51,404 nt of DNA from Gammaproteobacteria bacterium (GTDB lineage Bacteria; Pseudomonadota; Gammaproteobacteria; Eutrophobiales; Eutrophobiaceae): NCBI GenBank assembly GCA_018676275.1, contig JABHFC010000311.1:1-51404 (forward strand), given 5' to 3'. The notes beneath the pieces were generated by a model. That model was not told the DNA's origin. It worked only from the letters and a program-made list of their open reading frames with translations, and did not search any database. Below, piece by piece: positions 1 through 8,775 of the stretch. A program made the translations under genes and the position numbers. Position 1 is the stretch's first letter; each line of letters starts with the position of its first letter.

Positions 1-1028
1 AGTTTGTAAGGATGTTCCCAGAATGTCATCTGGTAAACACCACCGCCTACTTCACGCCATGCTCCTGTTAATGATGGCAAACAGCAGATTGCGCGAATAG
101 CCTGACCACCACCCCAGTTTCTTTCTACCGCAACACCGACACGTATCGCAGCGGGGTTGGTTTTTGCAAACTCGCGTGCAAGAGTACGAATATCTTCAGC
201 AGGAATACCGGTAATGCCTTCAGCCCATTCTGGAGTGCGATCTTTCGCGCGTTCCGCCAGTTCTTTATAACCATGCGTGTAGTTATCAATATAATCCTGA
301 TCACCAATTCCTTCTTCAATGATAGTGTTAATCATTGCCATGGCCAGCGCGCCATCGGTACCTGGCTTTACCGGAATATGCCAGTCAGCCTGTTTGGCCG
401 TGCGCGACTTATATGGGTCGATGACAACAACTTTGGCACCTTTTTTTCTGGCTTCTTGAACAAAATGCCAGTGATGTAGGTTGGTACTTACGCTATTACA
501 TCCCCAGATAATTATGTATTTGGAATGCACAAAACTTTCCGGACAGACACCGCCACTGGGTCCATGGGTTAATACCCAGGCAGTTGCTGAACCTTCTCCA
601 CAGAACGTTCTTTCAGTTACTGTTGCACCGAGTTTGGCGAAAAAAGCGTCGCCACCATTCAAGCCATGAACCAGACCCTGATGTCCCAGGTAGCTGTAAG
701 GAACAATGGCCTGAGAACCATGTTCATCAATAATGGCTTTCCACTTGGCAGTGATTTCATTTAGTGCTTCATCCCATGTAATGCGCTCAAATTCTTTGCT
801 GCCTTTGGGACCAGTACGGCGCATTGGGTAGAGGAGACGGTCAGGGTGATAATGTCTTTTTTCGTAGTCCTTTAATTTTACGCAGAGTCCACCGCGGGTC
901 ATTGGATGTTCTTTATTGCCACGAACACCTGTCAATTTGCCATCCTCGACTTCGAATACCATTGAACAAGTATCGGGACAATCGTGTGGGCAACCACCGT
1001 GATGAGTTTCTTTTAATTGTGCTGACAT
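1..1028 (-). CDS. Molybdopterin oxidoreductase, N-terminal part (cut by window edge)
   Basis: The first 342 codons of a large DMSO-reductase-family enzyme, a bis-MGD molybdenum/tungsten oxidoreductase that moves electrons to or from a small substrate. The N-terminus has a 4Fe-4S site, C13-x3-C17-x3-C21 with a fourth cysteine at C49 (GGLCVK). The molybdopterin fold follows, with IIWGCNS near residue 175 and VVVIDPYKSRTA near 205. C143 in TFCGEGS is a candidate metal ligand. There is no Tat signal, so a cytoplasmic location is likely. The ATG at 1028 has a GGAGAGG ribosome site just upstream. The C-terminal half lies outside the window, so substrate cannot be assigned. Family membership is secure. 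Confidence 0.9.
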   Translation of the reverse strand, partial: MSAQLKETHHGGCPHDCPDTCSMVFEVEDGKLTGVRGNKEHPMTRGGLCVKLKDYEKRHYHPDRLLYPMRRTGPKGSKEFERITWDEALNEITAKWKAIIDEHGSQAIVPYSYLGHQGLVHGLNGGDAFFAKLGATVTERTFCGEGSATAWVLTHGPSGGVCPESFVHSKYIIIWGCNSVSTNLHHWHFVQEARKKGAKVVVIDPYKSRTAKQADWHIPVKPGTDGALAMAMINTIIEEGIGDQDYIDNYTHGYKELAERAKDRTPEWAEGITGIPAEDIRTLAREFAKTNPAAIRVGVAVERNWGGGQAIRAICCLPSLTGAWREVGGGVYQMTFWEHPYK

Positions 1029-1093
1029 ATCTGACCTCTCCTCATTATTAATACAGCCGATTTCATATCGATCTGAAGTTTTTATATAGAGTG

Positions 1094-1112
1094 TTGCTAG
1101 AAGACTTAGCAA
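1094..1112. repeat. Short inverted repeat upstream of the molybdoenzyme gene
   Basis: TTGCTA at 1094-1099 and TAGCAA at 1107-1112 form a perfect 6-bp inverted repeat with a 7-base centre, about 65 bases upstream of the molybdoenzyme start. It could be an operator half-site pair or a weak hairpin. The rest of 1029-1264 shows no gene. Confidence 0.3.
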
Positions 1113-1264
1113 AACTGACGAGTGCCAGTTCCGTCAACAAAGGCACCTTGAGTAGATCAAGCTTACGACGGTTAGGCAAGAATTTCAGTAATAATTTCCC
1201 CCTGACTGTTGAATCAAATTATCTGGCACCGCAACAAAACAGGCCTGACAATGATTTTGGTTTC

Positions 1265-2671
1265 TTATCCCTGTTTTATTGCAGGATAAACCTGGTTTCT
1301 ACCGGCTTCTTTTGCTGAATATAAAGCCTCATCGGCCTGTTTAACAAGAGCGGAACTATCCATATCTCTGTTGGGAGTTACACAGACTACGCCAAGGCTG
1401 ATGGTGATATATTCATTTACATTGGATTTTTCATGCGGAATTTTTAAAGATTCAATCGCAGAACGAATTTTCTCTGCAACAATTAGAGCCACATTAAGCT
1501 CAGTGTCGGGTAATACAATAACAAACTCCTCACCCCCGTAGCGTGCAGCCAGATCACTACCTTTACGTGATCTGCTTTCTATTGTGATTGCAATATTCTT
1601 TAATACTTCATCCCCTTCAGGATGCCCATAAAAGTCATTATAATTTTTGAAGAAATCGACATCACACAACATCACAGAGATCGGACTTTGGTTTCGAATA
1701 GCCCTTGCCCATGCGTTGGAAAGAAAAGCATCGAACCCTCGTCGATTGGCAATACCTGTTAAAGCATCCTGCACAGTTAATCTGGATAAATCATCTGCCA
1801 AACCCTCAGCTTTGATTTTGGCATCGATTAATTCCTTTTCAGTATCGATGTGATTCTCAATATCCAGTTCCAGCTTCTGGTTCATACCTGCAATTAATTC
1901 TTTTTCCTTTTCTAGTTGACGTAACAATTCAACGTTATCAAATTGCAGATTTACGACCTGTTTCAACATTTTATTGATTCGAAACATGCTGACTGAAAGG
2001 AATGCATAATATACGAGTACCAGTACGCCAAAGGTTCGTAGCGTAGATTCTTCCTGAATTACTAATATGATTCCCAATGGCAACAAAGAAGTGGAAGCAT
2101 AGATCAGATATGCCGGGCGACTAATGGCGTAAGTACCAATTGACCCACCTGCCAGACCGGTGATAACCAGCATTGTCAGGGCAGTATAACCCCGGACTTC
2201 AATGGGCAGAGTTAGCAGTGCAAAGATACCCCATAACAGGCCGGATAATGCAGTTCCTATTAGAAAACGAGTGTTCCAGACAGTATAATTATCGCTACGA
2301 TTACCCGCTTTAAAGTATGCTGTTACCAGCATATAGCGGGCGATATTGAGAACGCTAAAGAAAATTATCCATGGTAGTAAAATAGCCGATGCAGCATGAC
2401 CCCACATGGCGAATATAAAAACCAGAGTGGCTGACTGAGCGGCAAGAATGGAGACCTTCGCCTGATCATAGAGGATCTCGACTTCCTTACCTTTTATAAG
2501 TTGTAACTTGTCTCTGGTATTTTTCTGATTTTTAGATTCCAACTTAAGCCTCAAATACTCATAAATTAAAAACAGGAATAATCCAGCCCTGGATGCTGTA
2601 GCCAGGAATAAGCAGTATATACGGTAAAGGCGAGATCGAGAGCATTTGTTTGTGATAAATTGCCGATGCAT
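1265..2671 (-). CDS. Membrane-bound diguanylate cyclase (GGDEF)
   Basis: Synthesises cyclic di-GMP from two GTP. The N-terminal half (about residues 75-230) holds roughly six hydrophobic segments forming a membrane sensor. A coiled-coil linker (about 240-295) leads into a C-terminal GGDEF domain with an intact active site GGEEF at 379-383 and the metal-site context CDVDFFKNYND. The inhibitory I-site, usually RxxD just upstream, reads KGSD (370-373), so product inhibition is probably weak or absent. No EAL domain is present. The ATG at 2671 has GGAAG directly abutting it, so a start further in (for example the TTG codon at residue 44) is possible. It appears monocistronic. Confidence 0.9.
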   Translation of the reverse strand: MHRQFITNKCSRSRLYRIYCLFLATASRAGLFLFLIYEYLRLKLESKNQKNTRDKLQLIKGKEVEILYDQAKVSILAAQSATLVFIFAMWGHAASAILLPWIIFFSVLNIARYMLVTAYFKAGNRSDNYTVWNTRFLIGTALSGLLWGIFALLTLPIEVRGYTALTMLVITGLAGGSIGTYAISRPAYLIYASTSLLPLGIILVIQEESTLRTFGVLVLVYYAFLSVSMFRINKMLKQVVNLQFDNVELLRQLEKEKELIAGMNQKLELDIENHIDTEKELIDAKIKAEGLADDLSRLTVQDALTGIANRRGFDAFLSNAWARAIRNQSPISVMLCDVDFFKNYNDFYGHPEGDEVLKNIAITIESRSRKGSDLAARYGGEEFVIVLPDTELNVALIVAEKIRSAIESLKIPHEKSNVNEYITISLGVVCVTPNRDMDSSALVKQADEALYSAKEAGRNQVYPAIKQG

Positions 2672-2782
2672 CTTCCAAGGAGCTCTTCACGTGTTCTATC
2701 AAAACAATGAATTGCTGTACTGGTATGAATCTTCGAGACAGTGTAGTTTTTATATCTAATAGACAGCTAAAGAGTGAAATGT

Positions 2783-4423
2783 ATGGCTAAACGTAGTTTA
2801 GAAACTGGAAAACAAGGGATGGTAGCTACCAGTCAGCCGCTGGCATCAAAAATTGCATTGGATGTATTAAAACAGGGTGGTACAGCCGTGGATGCAGCTA
2901 TAGCCGGCAATGCAGCTTTGGGTCTGATGGAACCACATATGTGCGGAGTTGGTGGTGATTTGTTTACCATAGTATGGGATGCGAATACCCAGAAATTGCA
3001 TGGTCTTAACGCCAGCGGGCGATCGCCGCGAGGCTTATGCTACGACATTTTGAAAAAACGATTGCAGGATGAGAAGCACGACAAGATTCCAGTTGAAGGA
3101 CTGCTTCCCGTTTCAGTCCCTGGCGCAGTTGATGGATGGTTTTCTCTACATCAAAGGTTTGGCTGTTTACCATTGTCATCCCTGTTTGAACAGGTGATCA
3201 AATATGCCGAGGAAGGATTCAGGCTAACACCGGTAATTGCAGGAGAGTGGAATCAGTATTCCGATAAACCGTCGCTAAGCTCAATAGGTGATTTTCATCA
3301 GGTTTATAGACCTGATGGCTTAGCGCCGGCCGAAGGTGACTTATTTCGAAATCCACAGTTGGCAGAAACTTATCGTGTCATTCTCGAAGAAGGTAAACGA
3401 GGGTTTTACGAAGGCGAGTTGGCGCAGCGTATAGATAAGTTTATGTCTGAGCACGGTGGTTATTTGAGCAGGGCTGATCTGGTAGCACATAAATCAGAGT
3501 GGGTAGATCCTGTTTCGGTAAAGTATCGTGGCTATGATATTTTTGAATTACCCCCTAACACAACAGGCATGGCAGCTTTGCAAATGTTCAAGTTGATGGA
3601 AGGTTTCGATCTATCTAACAGGATTGAGCCGGATCCGGAATCAATTCACTTGATGGTAGAAGCGAAGAAACTTGCGTTTGAAGATCGGGCACGTTTTTAT
3701 GCGGATCCGGATTTCAATCCTGCGCCAATAGAAAAATTGTTATCTGATGAGTACAACGATATACGCCGGGCAGGTATCTCTGATCGTGCTGCAAACCTGG
3801 TCAGTGCAGGGGATCAGTTTTTACAAAAAGGAGATACAGTCTATTTAACGACCGCTGATGCCAACGGCAATATGGTGTCTTTGATTCAAAGTATATTTCA
3901 TCCATTTGGTTCCGGCGTAGTTGTACCGGGGACTGGTTTTGCCTTGCAAAACAGAGGTCTTCTTTTTTCAATGGACCCATCTCACGCTAATGTCTATGCG
4001 CCGAACAAACGTCCTTTTCAAACTATTATTCCGGCCTTTGTTATGCATCAGGGTAAACCTCATATGAGTTTTGGTGTAATGGGTGGAGATATGCAACCGC
4101 AGGGGCATGCACAGGTGATTAGTAATCTTCTTGATCGCAACATGGATTTGCAGGCAGCGGGCGATGCTTTGCGTTGGCGACACGATGACTCTACCCAACC
4201 TACAGACAATGTTGGTGATAGCTTGAGAGATGGAGGTAAATTAGTATTGGAAAAGGGTTTCCCAGAGTCTTTCATAGAGGAATTGATTAAACGTGGTCAC
4301 AAGGTTTCTGATAATGACGGAGGTTTTGGTTTCGGCGGATATCAGGCAATCATGTGTGATGGCAAAGGTGCATATATTGGCGCATCTGAGAGCCGTAAAG
4401 ATGGCTGCGCCATTGGATATTAA
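2783..4423 (+). CDS. ggt: Gamma-glutamyltransferase family protein
   Basis: N-terminal nucleophile hydrolase that cleaves gamma-glutamyl bonds (glutathione and related amides) and may transfer the glutamyl group. It opens with the family's GMVATSQPLAS region and has MCGVGGDLF near residue 57. The autocatalytic threonine should be T352 in GDTVYLTTAD, aligning with the NTTHYS site of E. coli Ggt but with V-Y instead of T-H after the nucleophile, as in many uncharacterised homologues. FGSGVVVPGTGF follows. No signal peptide is visible, unlike periplasmic Ggt. I prefer the ATG at 2783 (AGAG 8 bases upstream) over an in-frame GTG at 2774. It heads a same-strand run with bioA and two more genes. 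Confidence 0.88.
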   Translation: MAKRSLETGKQGMVATSQPLASKIALDVLKQGGTAVDAAIAGNAALGLMEPHMCGVGGDLFTIVWDANTQKLHGLNASGRSPRGLCYDILKKRLQDEKHDKIPVEGLLPVSVPGAVDGWFSLHQRFGCLPLSSLFEQVIKYAEEGFRLTPVIAGEWNQYSDKPSLSSIGDFHQVYRPDGLAPAEGDLFRNPQLAETYRVILEEGKRGFYEGELAQRIDKFMSEHGGYLSRADLVAHKSEWVDPVSVKYRGYDIFELPPNTTGMAALQMFKLMEGFDLSNRIEPDPESIHLMVEAKKLAFEDRARFYADPDFNPAPIEKLLSDEYNDIRRAGISDRAANLVSAGDQFLQKGDTVYLTTADANGNMVSLIQSIFHPFGSGVVVPGTGFALQNRGLLFSMDPSHANVYAPNKRPFQTIIPAFVMHQGKPHMSFGVMGGDMQPQGHAQVISNLLDRNMDLQAAGDALRWRHDDSTQPTDNVGDSLRDGGKLVLEKGFPESFIEELIKRGHKVSDNDGGFGFGGYQAIMCDGKGAYIGASESRKDGCAIGY

Positions 4424-4436
4424 GTACTAATAACAA

Positions 4437-5720
4437 ATGACTAATAACAATCTTACCCAACGTGACCGTGCTAGTGTCTGGCATCCTTATTCGTCAACAA
4501 TCAATGCGCCTGATGTTTTTCCAGTCGAGTCTGCTTCAGGAGTTTATCTCAAGCTTAGTGATGGTAGCCAGATAATCGACGGTATGGCGTCCTGGTGGTG
4601 TGCAATTCACGGTTATAATCATCCGCTACTTAATGCGGCCATTGAATCGCAGTTGACAGATATGGCGCATGTTATGTTTGGTGGATTAACCCATGCTCCT
4701 GCAATTGACCTGGCCGAAAAACTTGTCGAAATAACACCAGCGAGTCTGCAAAAAGTTTTTTTTAGTGATTCGGGTTCAGTTGCTGTAGAGGTCGCACTAA
4801 AAATGGCGATCCAGTACTGGGCAGCTAAAGGTCAGCCTGGCAAGCAAAAGATGCTGAGTCTGAGACAGGCCTATCACGGTGATACCCTCGGGGCGATGGC
4901 GGTTTGTGATCCGGTGACTGGAATGCACACCTTGTTTAATCAGGTACTGAGTTCAAATTATTTCGCCGATGCGCCGGGGACGAGATTCGCTGGGGAATGG
5001 CGAGAGCAGGATATTTCTTCTCTGCAATTATTACTTGAACAACATCATACAGAAATAGCGGCTCTGATACTTGAGCCTGTTGTGCAGGGTGCTGGTGGTA
5101 TGTGGTTTTACTCTGCGGAATATTTACGACGCGCACGTACACTTTGTGATGAATATGATGTGTTACTAATAGCCGATGAGATTGCGACCGGGTTTGGTCG
5201 AAGTGGAAAATTATTCGCTTGTGAATACGCTGACATTTCTCCTGACATCATGTGTGTAGGGAAAGCATTGACCGGTGGTTATATGACGTTGGCAGCAACG
5301 CTCGCAACAAACGATGTCAGTGAAACGATTTCCGATGAAGGCGAAGGCGTATTTATGCACGGGCCAACTTTTATGGCGAACCCACTGGCTTGTTCTGTTG
5401 CCCTGGCCAGCATAAATCTGCTGCTGGCTTATGACTGGAAGAAAAAAGTAACGTTGATAGAAGCTGAACTGGAAAACGGTTTGGCCAAATGTCGTGAGCT
5501 GAGTAATGTCGTAGATGTACGAGTACTGGGTGCGATTGGTGTAGTCGAACTGGATACACCGGTAGATATGTACACTATTCCTGCCGAGTTTGTAAAAAGA
5601 GGTGTTTGGGTGCGTCCTTTTGGCAAGCTGGTGTATGTGATGCCACCGTACATTATCGAAGCGGCTGAGCTGAACACCTTGTGTGATGCGATGTATACTG
5701 TTGTCAAAGGTCTGACGTAA
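4437..5720 (+). CDS. bioA: Adenosylmethionine-8-amino-7-oxononanoate aminotransferase (BioA)
   Basis: PLP-dependent class III aminotransferase of biotin synthesis: it transfers the amino group of S-adenosylmethionine to KAPA, giving DAPA. The 427-residue length fits the family. Diagnostic stretches match E. coli BioA closely: VWHPY near residue 14, GMASWWCAIHGYNHP near 49, HVMFGG, the YHGDT motif, LIADEIATGFGRSGKLF with the PLP aspartate, VGKALTGGYMTL containing the Schiff-base lysine, and HGPTFMANPLAC. It lies 13 bases after ggt and 19 before the reductase gene. No other bio gene is in the window, so it is an orphan here. Confidence 0.96.
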   Translation: MTNNNLTQRDRASVWHPYSSTINAPDVFPVESASGVYLKLSDGSQIIDGMASWWCAIHGYNHPLLNAAIESQLTDMAHVMFGGLTHAPAIDLAEKLVEITPASLQKVFFSDSGSVAVEVALKMAIQYWAAKGQPGKQKMLSLRQAYHGDTLGAMAVCDPVTGMHTLFNQVLSSNYFADAPGTRFAGEWREQDISSLQLLLEQHHTEIAALILEPVVQGAGGMWFYSAEYLRRARTLCDEYDVLLIADEIATGFGRSGKLFACEYADISPDIMCVGKALTGGYMTLAATLATNDVSETISDEGEGVFMHGPTFMANPLACSVALASINLLLAYDWKKKVTLIEAELENGLAKCRELSNVVDVRVLGAIGVVELDTPVDMYTIPAEFVKRGVWVRPFGKLVYVMPPYIIEAAELNTLCDAMYTVVKGLT

Positions 5721-5739
5721 AAATTACCGGGAGAAATTC

Positions 5740-6960
5740 ATGACTCAAACATGTGTCATTGTCGGGGCCAGCCATGCCGCGGCACAACTTGCACCAATTT
5801 TGCGACAGGAAGGTTGGGAAGGACGCATCGTCGTTGTCGGAGATGAGCCTTACATTCCCTATCATCGACCGCCTCTGTCAAAGACCTTTCTATCTGGTGA
5901 GAAAACTCTCGAAGATATCTATATTCGTCCTCAAATGGTTTATGACAAAGCGGAAATTGAATTTCTGTTGAATACACGTGTTGAGGCCATAGATCGTGAA
6001 AAGAGGATATTGAGTTTGAACAATGGTGAAACACTTGCATACGATAAACTGGCATTAACCGTTGGTTCAAGGGTTCGAAAAGTTGATCTTCCCGGTATAG
6101 ATCTTGAAGGTATTTATTACCTGCGTGATGCCAATGACGTAGAACAAATCAAATCCAAAGTGAAGGAAGGTAAACATGCCGTTATTGTCGGTGGTGGTTA
6201 CATCGGTCTGGAAACAGCGGCAGCATTGAGAAAGCAGGGCATGGATGTGACAGTGTTGGAAATGATGGAGCGCGTACTACAACGTGTGACAGCACCTGAA
6301 ATTTCTGAATTTTATGATCGTGTGCATAAAGAAGAGGGTGTGAAAATTTGTTGTGGTGTTGGCGTTGCATCATTTGCAGGGAATACTAATGTCGAAAAAG
6401 TCATTTGTAGTAATGGTGATGAATACGCAGCTGATCTGGTTGTGGTTGGGGTTGGTATTGTTCCTAATGTGGAACTAGCTGATGCTGCGGGTCTGGAAGT
6501 GAATAATGGTATCGTTGTTGATCAGTTTGCCCGAACTTCTGATCATGACATCGTTGCCGCCGGTGATTGTACTAATCATCATAATGTTTTATATGACATA
6601 AATATCAGATTGGAGTCCGTGCAAAACGCAACTGACCAGGCAAGGGTTGCCGCACAGACTCTTTGTGGAAAAGAAAAGGCCTACGATGCACTGCCCTGGT
6701 TCTGGTCAGATCAATATGATTTGAAATTGCAAATTGCAGGTTTGTCTCAGGGTTATGATGAGGTCATCGTCCGCGGGGACAGAGACAATAGTCGTAGCTT
6801 TGCCGCATTCTATTTAAGGGGAGGCGTGGTAATAGCCGTTGATGCGGTAAATAAGGCTCCGGAGTTTATGGTGGGCAAACGCTTGATCACGGGCAAAGTA
6901 GCTGTAGACAAGATGCAACTTGCAGATGAGAATATTCCCATTAAAGAATTACTCACTTAA
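5740..6960 (+). CDS. FAD-dependent NAD(P)H:ferredoxin/rubredoxin reductase-like oxidoreductase
   Basis: A 406-residue two-dinucleotide-fold flavoprotein of the BphA4/putidaredoxin-reductase type, which passes electrons from NAD(P)H to a small iron-sulfur protein. The FAD motif is the variant VIVGASHAAAQ at residues 7-17. The NAD motif is VIVGGGYIGLETA near 147-160. TSDHDIVAAGDCTNH is the second FAD-contact motif, and a C-terminal reductase domain containing PWFWSDQYDLKLQIAG follows. A GGGAG ribosome site precedes the ATG. No ferredoxin, P450 or Rieske oxygenase partner is adjacent, so the physiological partner is unknown. Confidence 0.88.
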   Translation: MTQTCVIVGASHAAAQLAPILRQEGWEGRIVVVGDEPYIPYHRPPLSKTFLSGEKTLEDIYIRPQMVYDKAEIEFLLNTRVEAIDREKRILSLNNGETLAYDKLALTVGSRVRKVDLPGIDLEGIYYLRDANDVEQIKSKVKEGKHAVIVGGGYIGLETAAALRKQGMDVTVLEMMERVLQRVTAPEISEFYDRVHKEEGVKICCGVGVASFAGNTNVEKVICSNGDEYAADLVVVGVGIVPNVELADAAGLEVNNGIVVDQFARTSDHDIVAAGDCTNHHNVLYDINIRLESVQNATDQARVAAQTLCGKEKAYDALPWFWSDQYDLKLQIAGLSQGYDEVIVRGDRDNSRSFAAFYLRGGVVIAVDAVNKAPEFMVGKRLITGKVAVDKMQLADENIPIKELLT

Positions 6961-6976
6961 CTTAAGGGCTAATACA

Positions 6977-8449
6977 GTGTTACTACATAAAAGATCATTG
7001 CACTTTCCACTTTTTCTAATTCTTGCGGGCATTTTGATATCGGCATGCAGTGAAGACGAAGCAGCTACTGGTACCAGTGTTGAAAAACCAATGCCTGTTA
7101 TTTCAAATGCACCCGCTGCTGAATCCGATTTATTACCTCATCAACAAATGGCCAAAGATTTTTTGAAAGAATTGATCGAGATTGACACTACCCACAGCGC
7201 GGGAGATGCCACGAAGGCAGCTCAGGCCATGGCTAATCGTCTTATCATAGCGGGTTTTCCTGAAGAAGATGTTCAGGTGCTGGTACCGGTTGAAACAAAA
7301 GGAAACCTGGTAGCTCGTTTCCGGGGCAAGGAAAGTGGATTAAAGCCACTGATATTATTAGCACATATCGATGTCGTGGAGGCTAACCCCGACGACTGGG
7401 AATTACCTCCCTTCACTTTCATCGAAAAAGACGGCTATTACCATGGTCGTGGTACAACAGATGATAAAGATGAAGCTGCGATCCATATTGCTAATTTGAT
7501 TCGCCTGAAACAGGAGGGCTATCAACCTGAACGTGACATCCTGGTATTACTGACAGCAGATGAAGAAGGTGGCCCACATAATGGTGCGAAGTGGCTGGCA
7601 CAGGAACACCGAGATTTAATTGATGCAGAGTACGCACTTAATGAAGGTGGTGGAGGTGCAATTAAAAATGGACGTTATATTTCCAATGCTGTTCAAGCCA
7701 GCGAAAAAATATACCAGACATTCATTCTCGAATTTACAAACTCCGGAGGTCATAGTTCTTTACCGGTGAAAGATAATTCGATTTATCATCTGGCAGATGC
7801 GTTAGCTAAAATCCGAGATTATGACTTTCCAGTAAACCTAAATGACGTCACCCGTTTGTATTTCCAGCGTTCTGCCGAACTTGAAGAAGGTGAATTAAAA
7901 ACTGCCATGCTGGAAGTATTGAAAACTCCACCTGACGCATCCGCTATTGCATATTTAGCGAATACACCATTTTATAACTCTCGTTTGCGTACCACTTGTG
8001 TAGCTACCAGGCTTGATGCAGGTCATCGTGATAATGCATTGCCCCAACGTGCACGCGCAACGGTAAATTGTCGAATTTTACCTACCGAATCTGTTGATGA
8101 AGTAGAGCTTACTTTGCAAACGCTGATCGGAGATGATCAGCTTGGTATCAGCAGGGTGAACGAAGCCGTACTTTCGGATCCATCACCGCTGACGCCAGCA
8201 TTACTTGGCATTTTGGAAAACATCACTGAATCAATGTGGCCTGGTGTACCGGTAATACCTACAATGAGTGCCGGTGCAACAGATGGTATGTATCTACGAA
8301 ATGCAGGCATACCTGTTTACGGTATTTCCGGGCTGTTTCATGATATAGATGATAAACGTGCACATGGTCAGAACGAACGAATAGAGATAAAAGCTTATTT
8401 TGAAGGACAGGAATTTCTGTATCGTCTGACCAAGGCTCTGACACAATAA
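6977..8449 (+). CDS. M20-family metallopeptidase, predicted lipoprotein
   Basis: Zinc-dependent exopeptidase/amidohydrolase of the M20 (carboxypeptidase G2/ArgE/DapE) type. Conserved metal-binding context is visible: LLAHIDVVEAN, YHGRGTTDDKDEAA, TADEEGGP with the catalytic glutamate, and a C-terminal HGQNERI histidine region. A dimerisation domain lies between them. I chose the GTG at 6977: AAGGG lies 9 bases upstream, and the protein then begins with a classic lipoprotein signal ending in ILISAC, so it should be exported and lipid-anchored. An upstream in-frame ATG at 6920 would overlap the reductase gene. With ggt it could form part of peptide or gamma-glutamyl-compound scavenging, which is inference. 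Confidence 0.9.
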   Translation: MLLHKRSLHFPLFLILAGILISACSEDEAATGTSVEKPMPVISNAPAAESDLLPHQQMAKDFLKELIEIDTTHSAGDATKAAQAMANRLIIAGFPEEDVQVLVPVETKGNLVARFRGKESGLKPLILLAHIDVVEANPDDWELPPFTFIEKDGYYHGRGTTDDKDEAAIHIANLIRLKQEGYQPERDILVLLTADEEGGPHNGAKWLAQEHRDLIDAEYALNEGGGGAIKNGRYISNAVQASEKIYQTFILEFTNSGGHSSLPVKDNSIYHLADALAKIRDYDFPVNLNDVTRLYFQRSAELEEGELKTAMLEVLKTPPDASAIAYLANTPFYNSRLRTTCVATRLDAGHRDNALPQRARATVNCRILPTESVDEVELTLQTLIGDDQLGISRVNEAVLSDPSPLTPALLGILENITESMWPGVPVIPTMSAGATDGMYLRNAGIPVYGISGLFHDIDDKRAHGQNERIEIKAYFEGQEFLYRLTKALTQ

Positions 8450-8775
8450 GGGAAATTGAGATTACAGATCAGGCTGCCATTAAAAATTAGGCTCGACCGT
8501 CAGACATATTATTTGTTTGTAGCGCAGATTGATAAATAGCGATTTTGTCGCTGATTTATGAGTTTAGCGGCAAAATTTCTGGTCAAGTTATACTTCTAAA
8601 ACTGGATTACTTCATCATTTAATTACGTATAATGCCGCCTGTCCGGTGAATGCCGGAAGAATGGCATTAATTTCTATTGATGTGCCTTGAATTTTTATCA
8701 TTTAATCATATATATAGAGACAGTTTTATATTAAAGGAACACTGCCAGGAACTGGCAAAAGTAAAGTAATCGTCA
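8450..8775. promoter_or_regulatory. Intergenic region upstream of the RND efflux genes
   Basis: 326 bases without a gene. A perfect TATAAT at 8628-8633 is a plausible -10 box, though the -35 region is poor. A short imperfect hairpin (TCCGG/CCGGA) lies just after it. TGCCAG/CTGGCA at 8743-8748 and 8752-8757 is a perfect 6-bp inverted repeat 18 bases before the adaptor start and might be an operator or mRNA hairpin. No convincing Shine-Dalgarno precedes 8776. Confidence 0.4.

Noticed and set aside
1224..1234. TGGCACCGCAA resembling the TTGCR-N-YGCAA operator
   Set aside because: Its left arm is mismatched, it lies downstream of the diguanylate cyclase stop and no fatty-acid or PHA gene starts nearby; likely chance.
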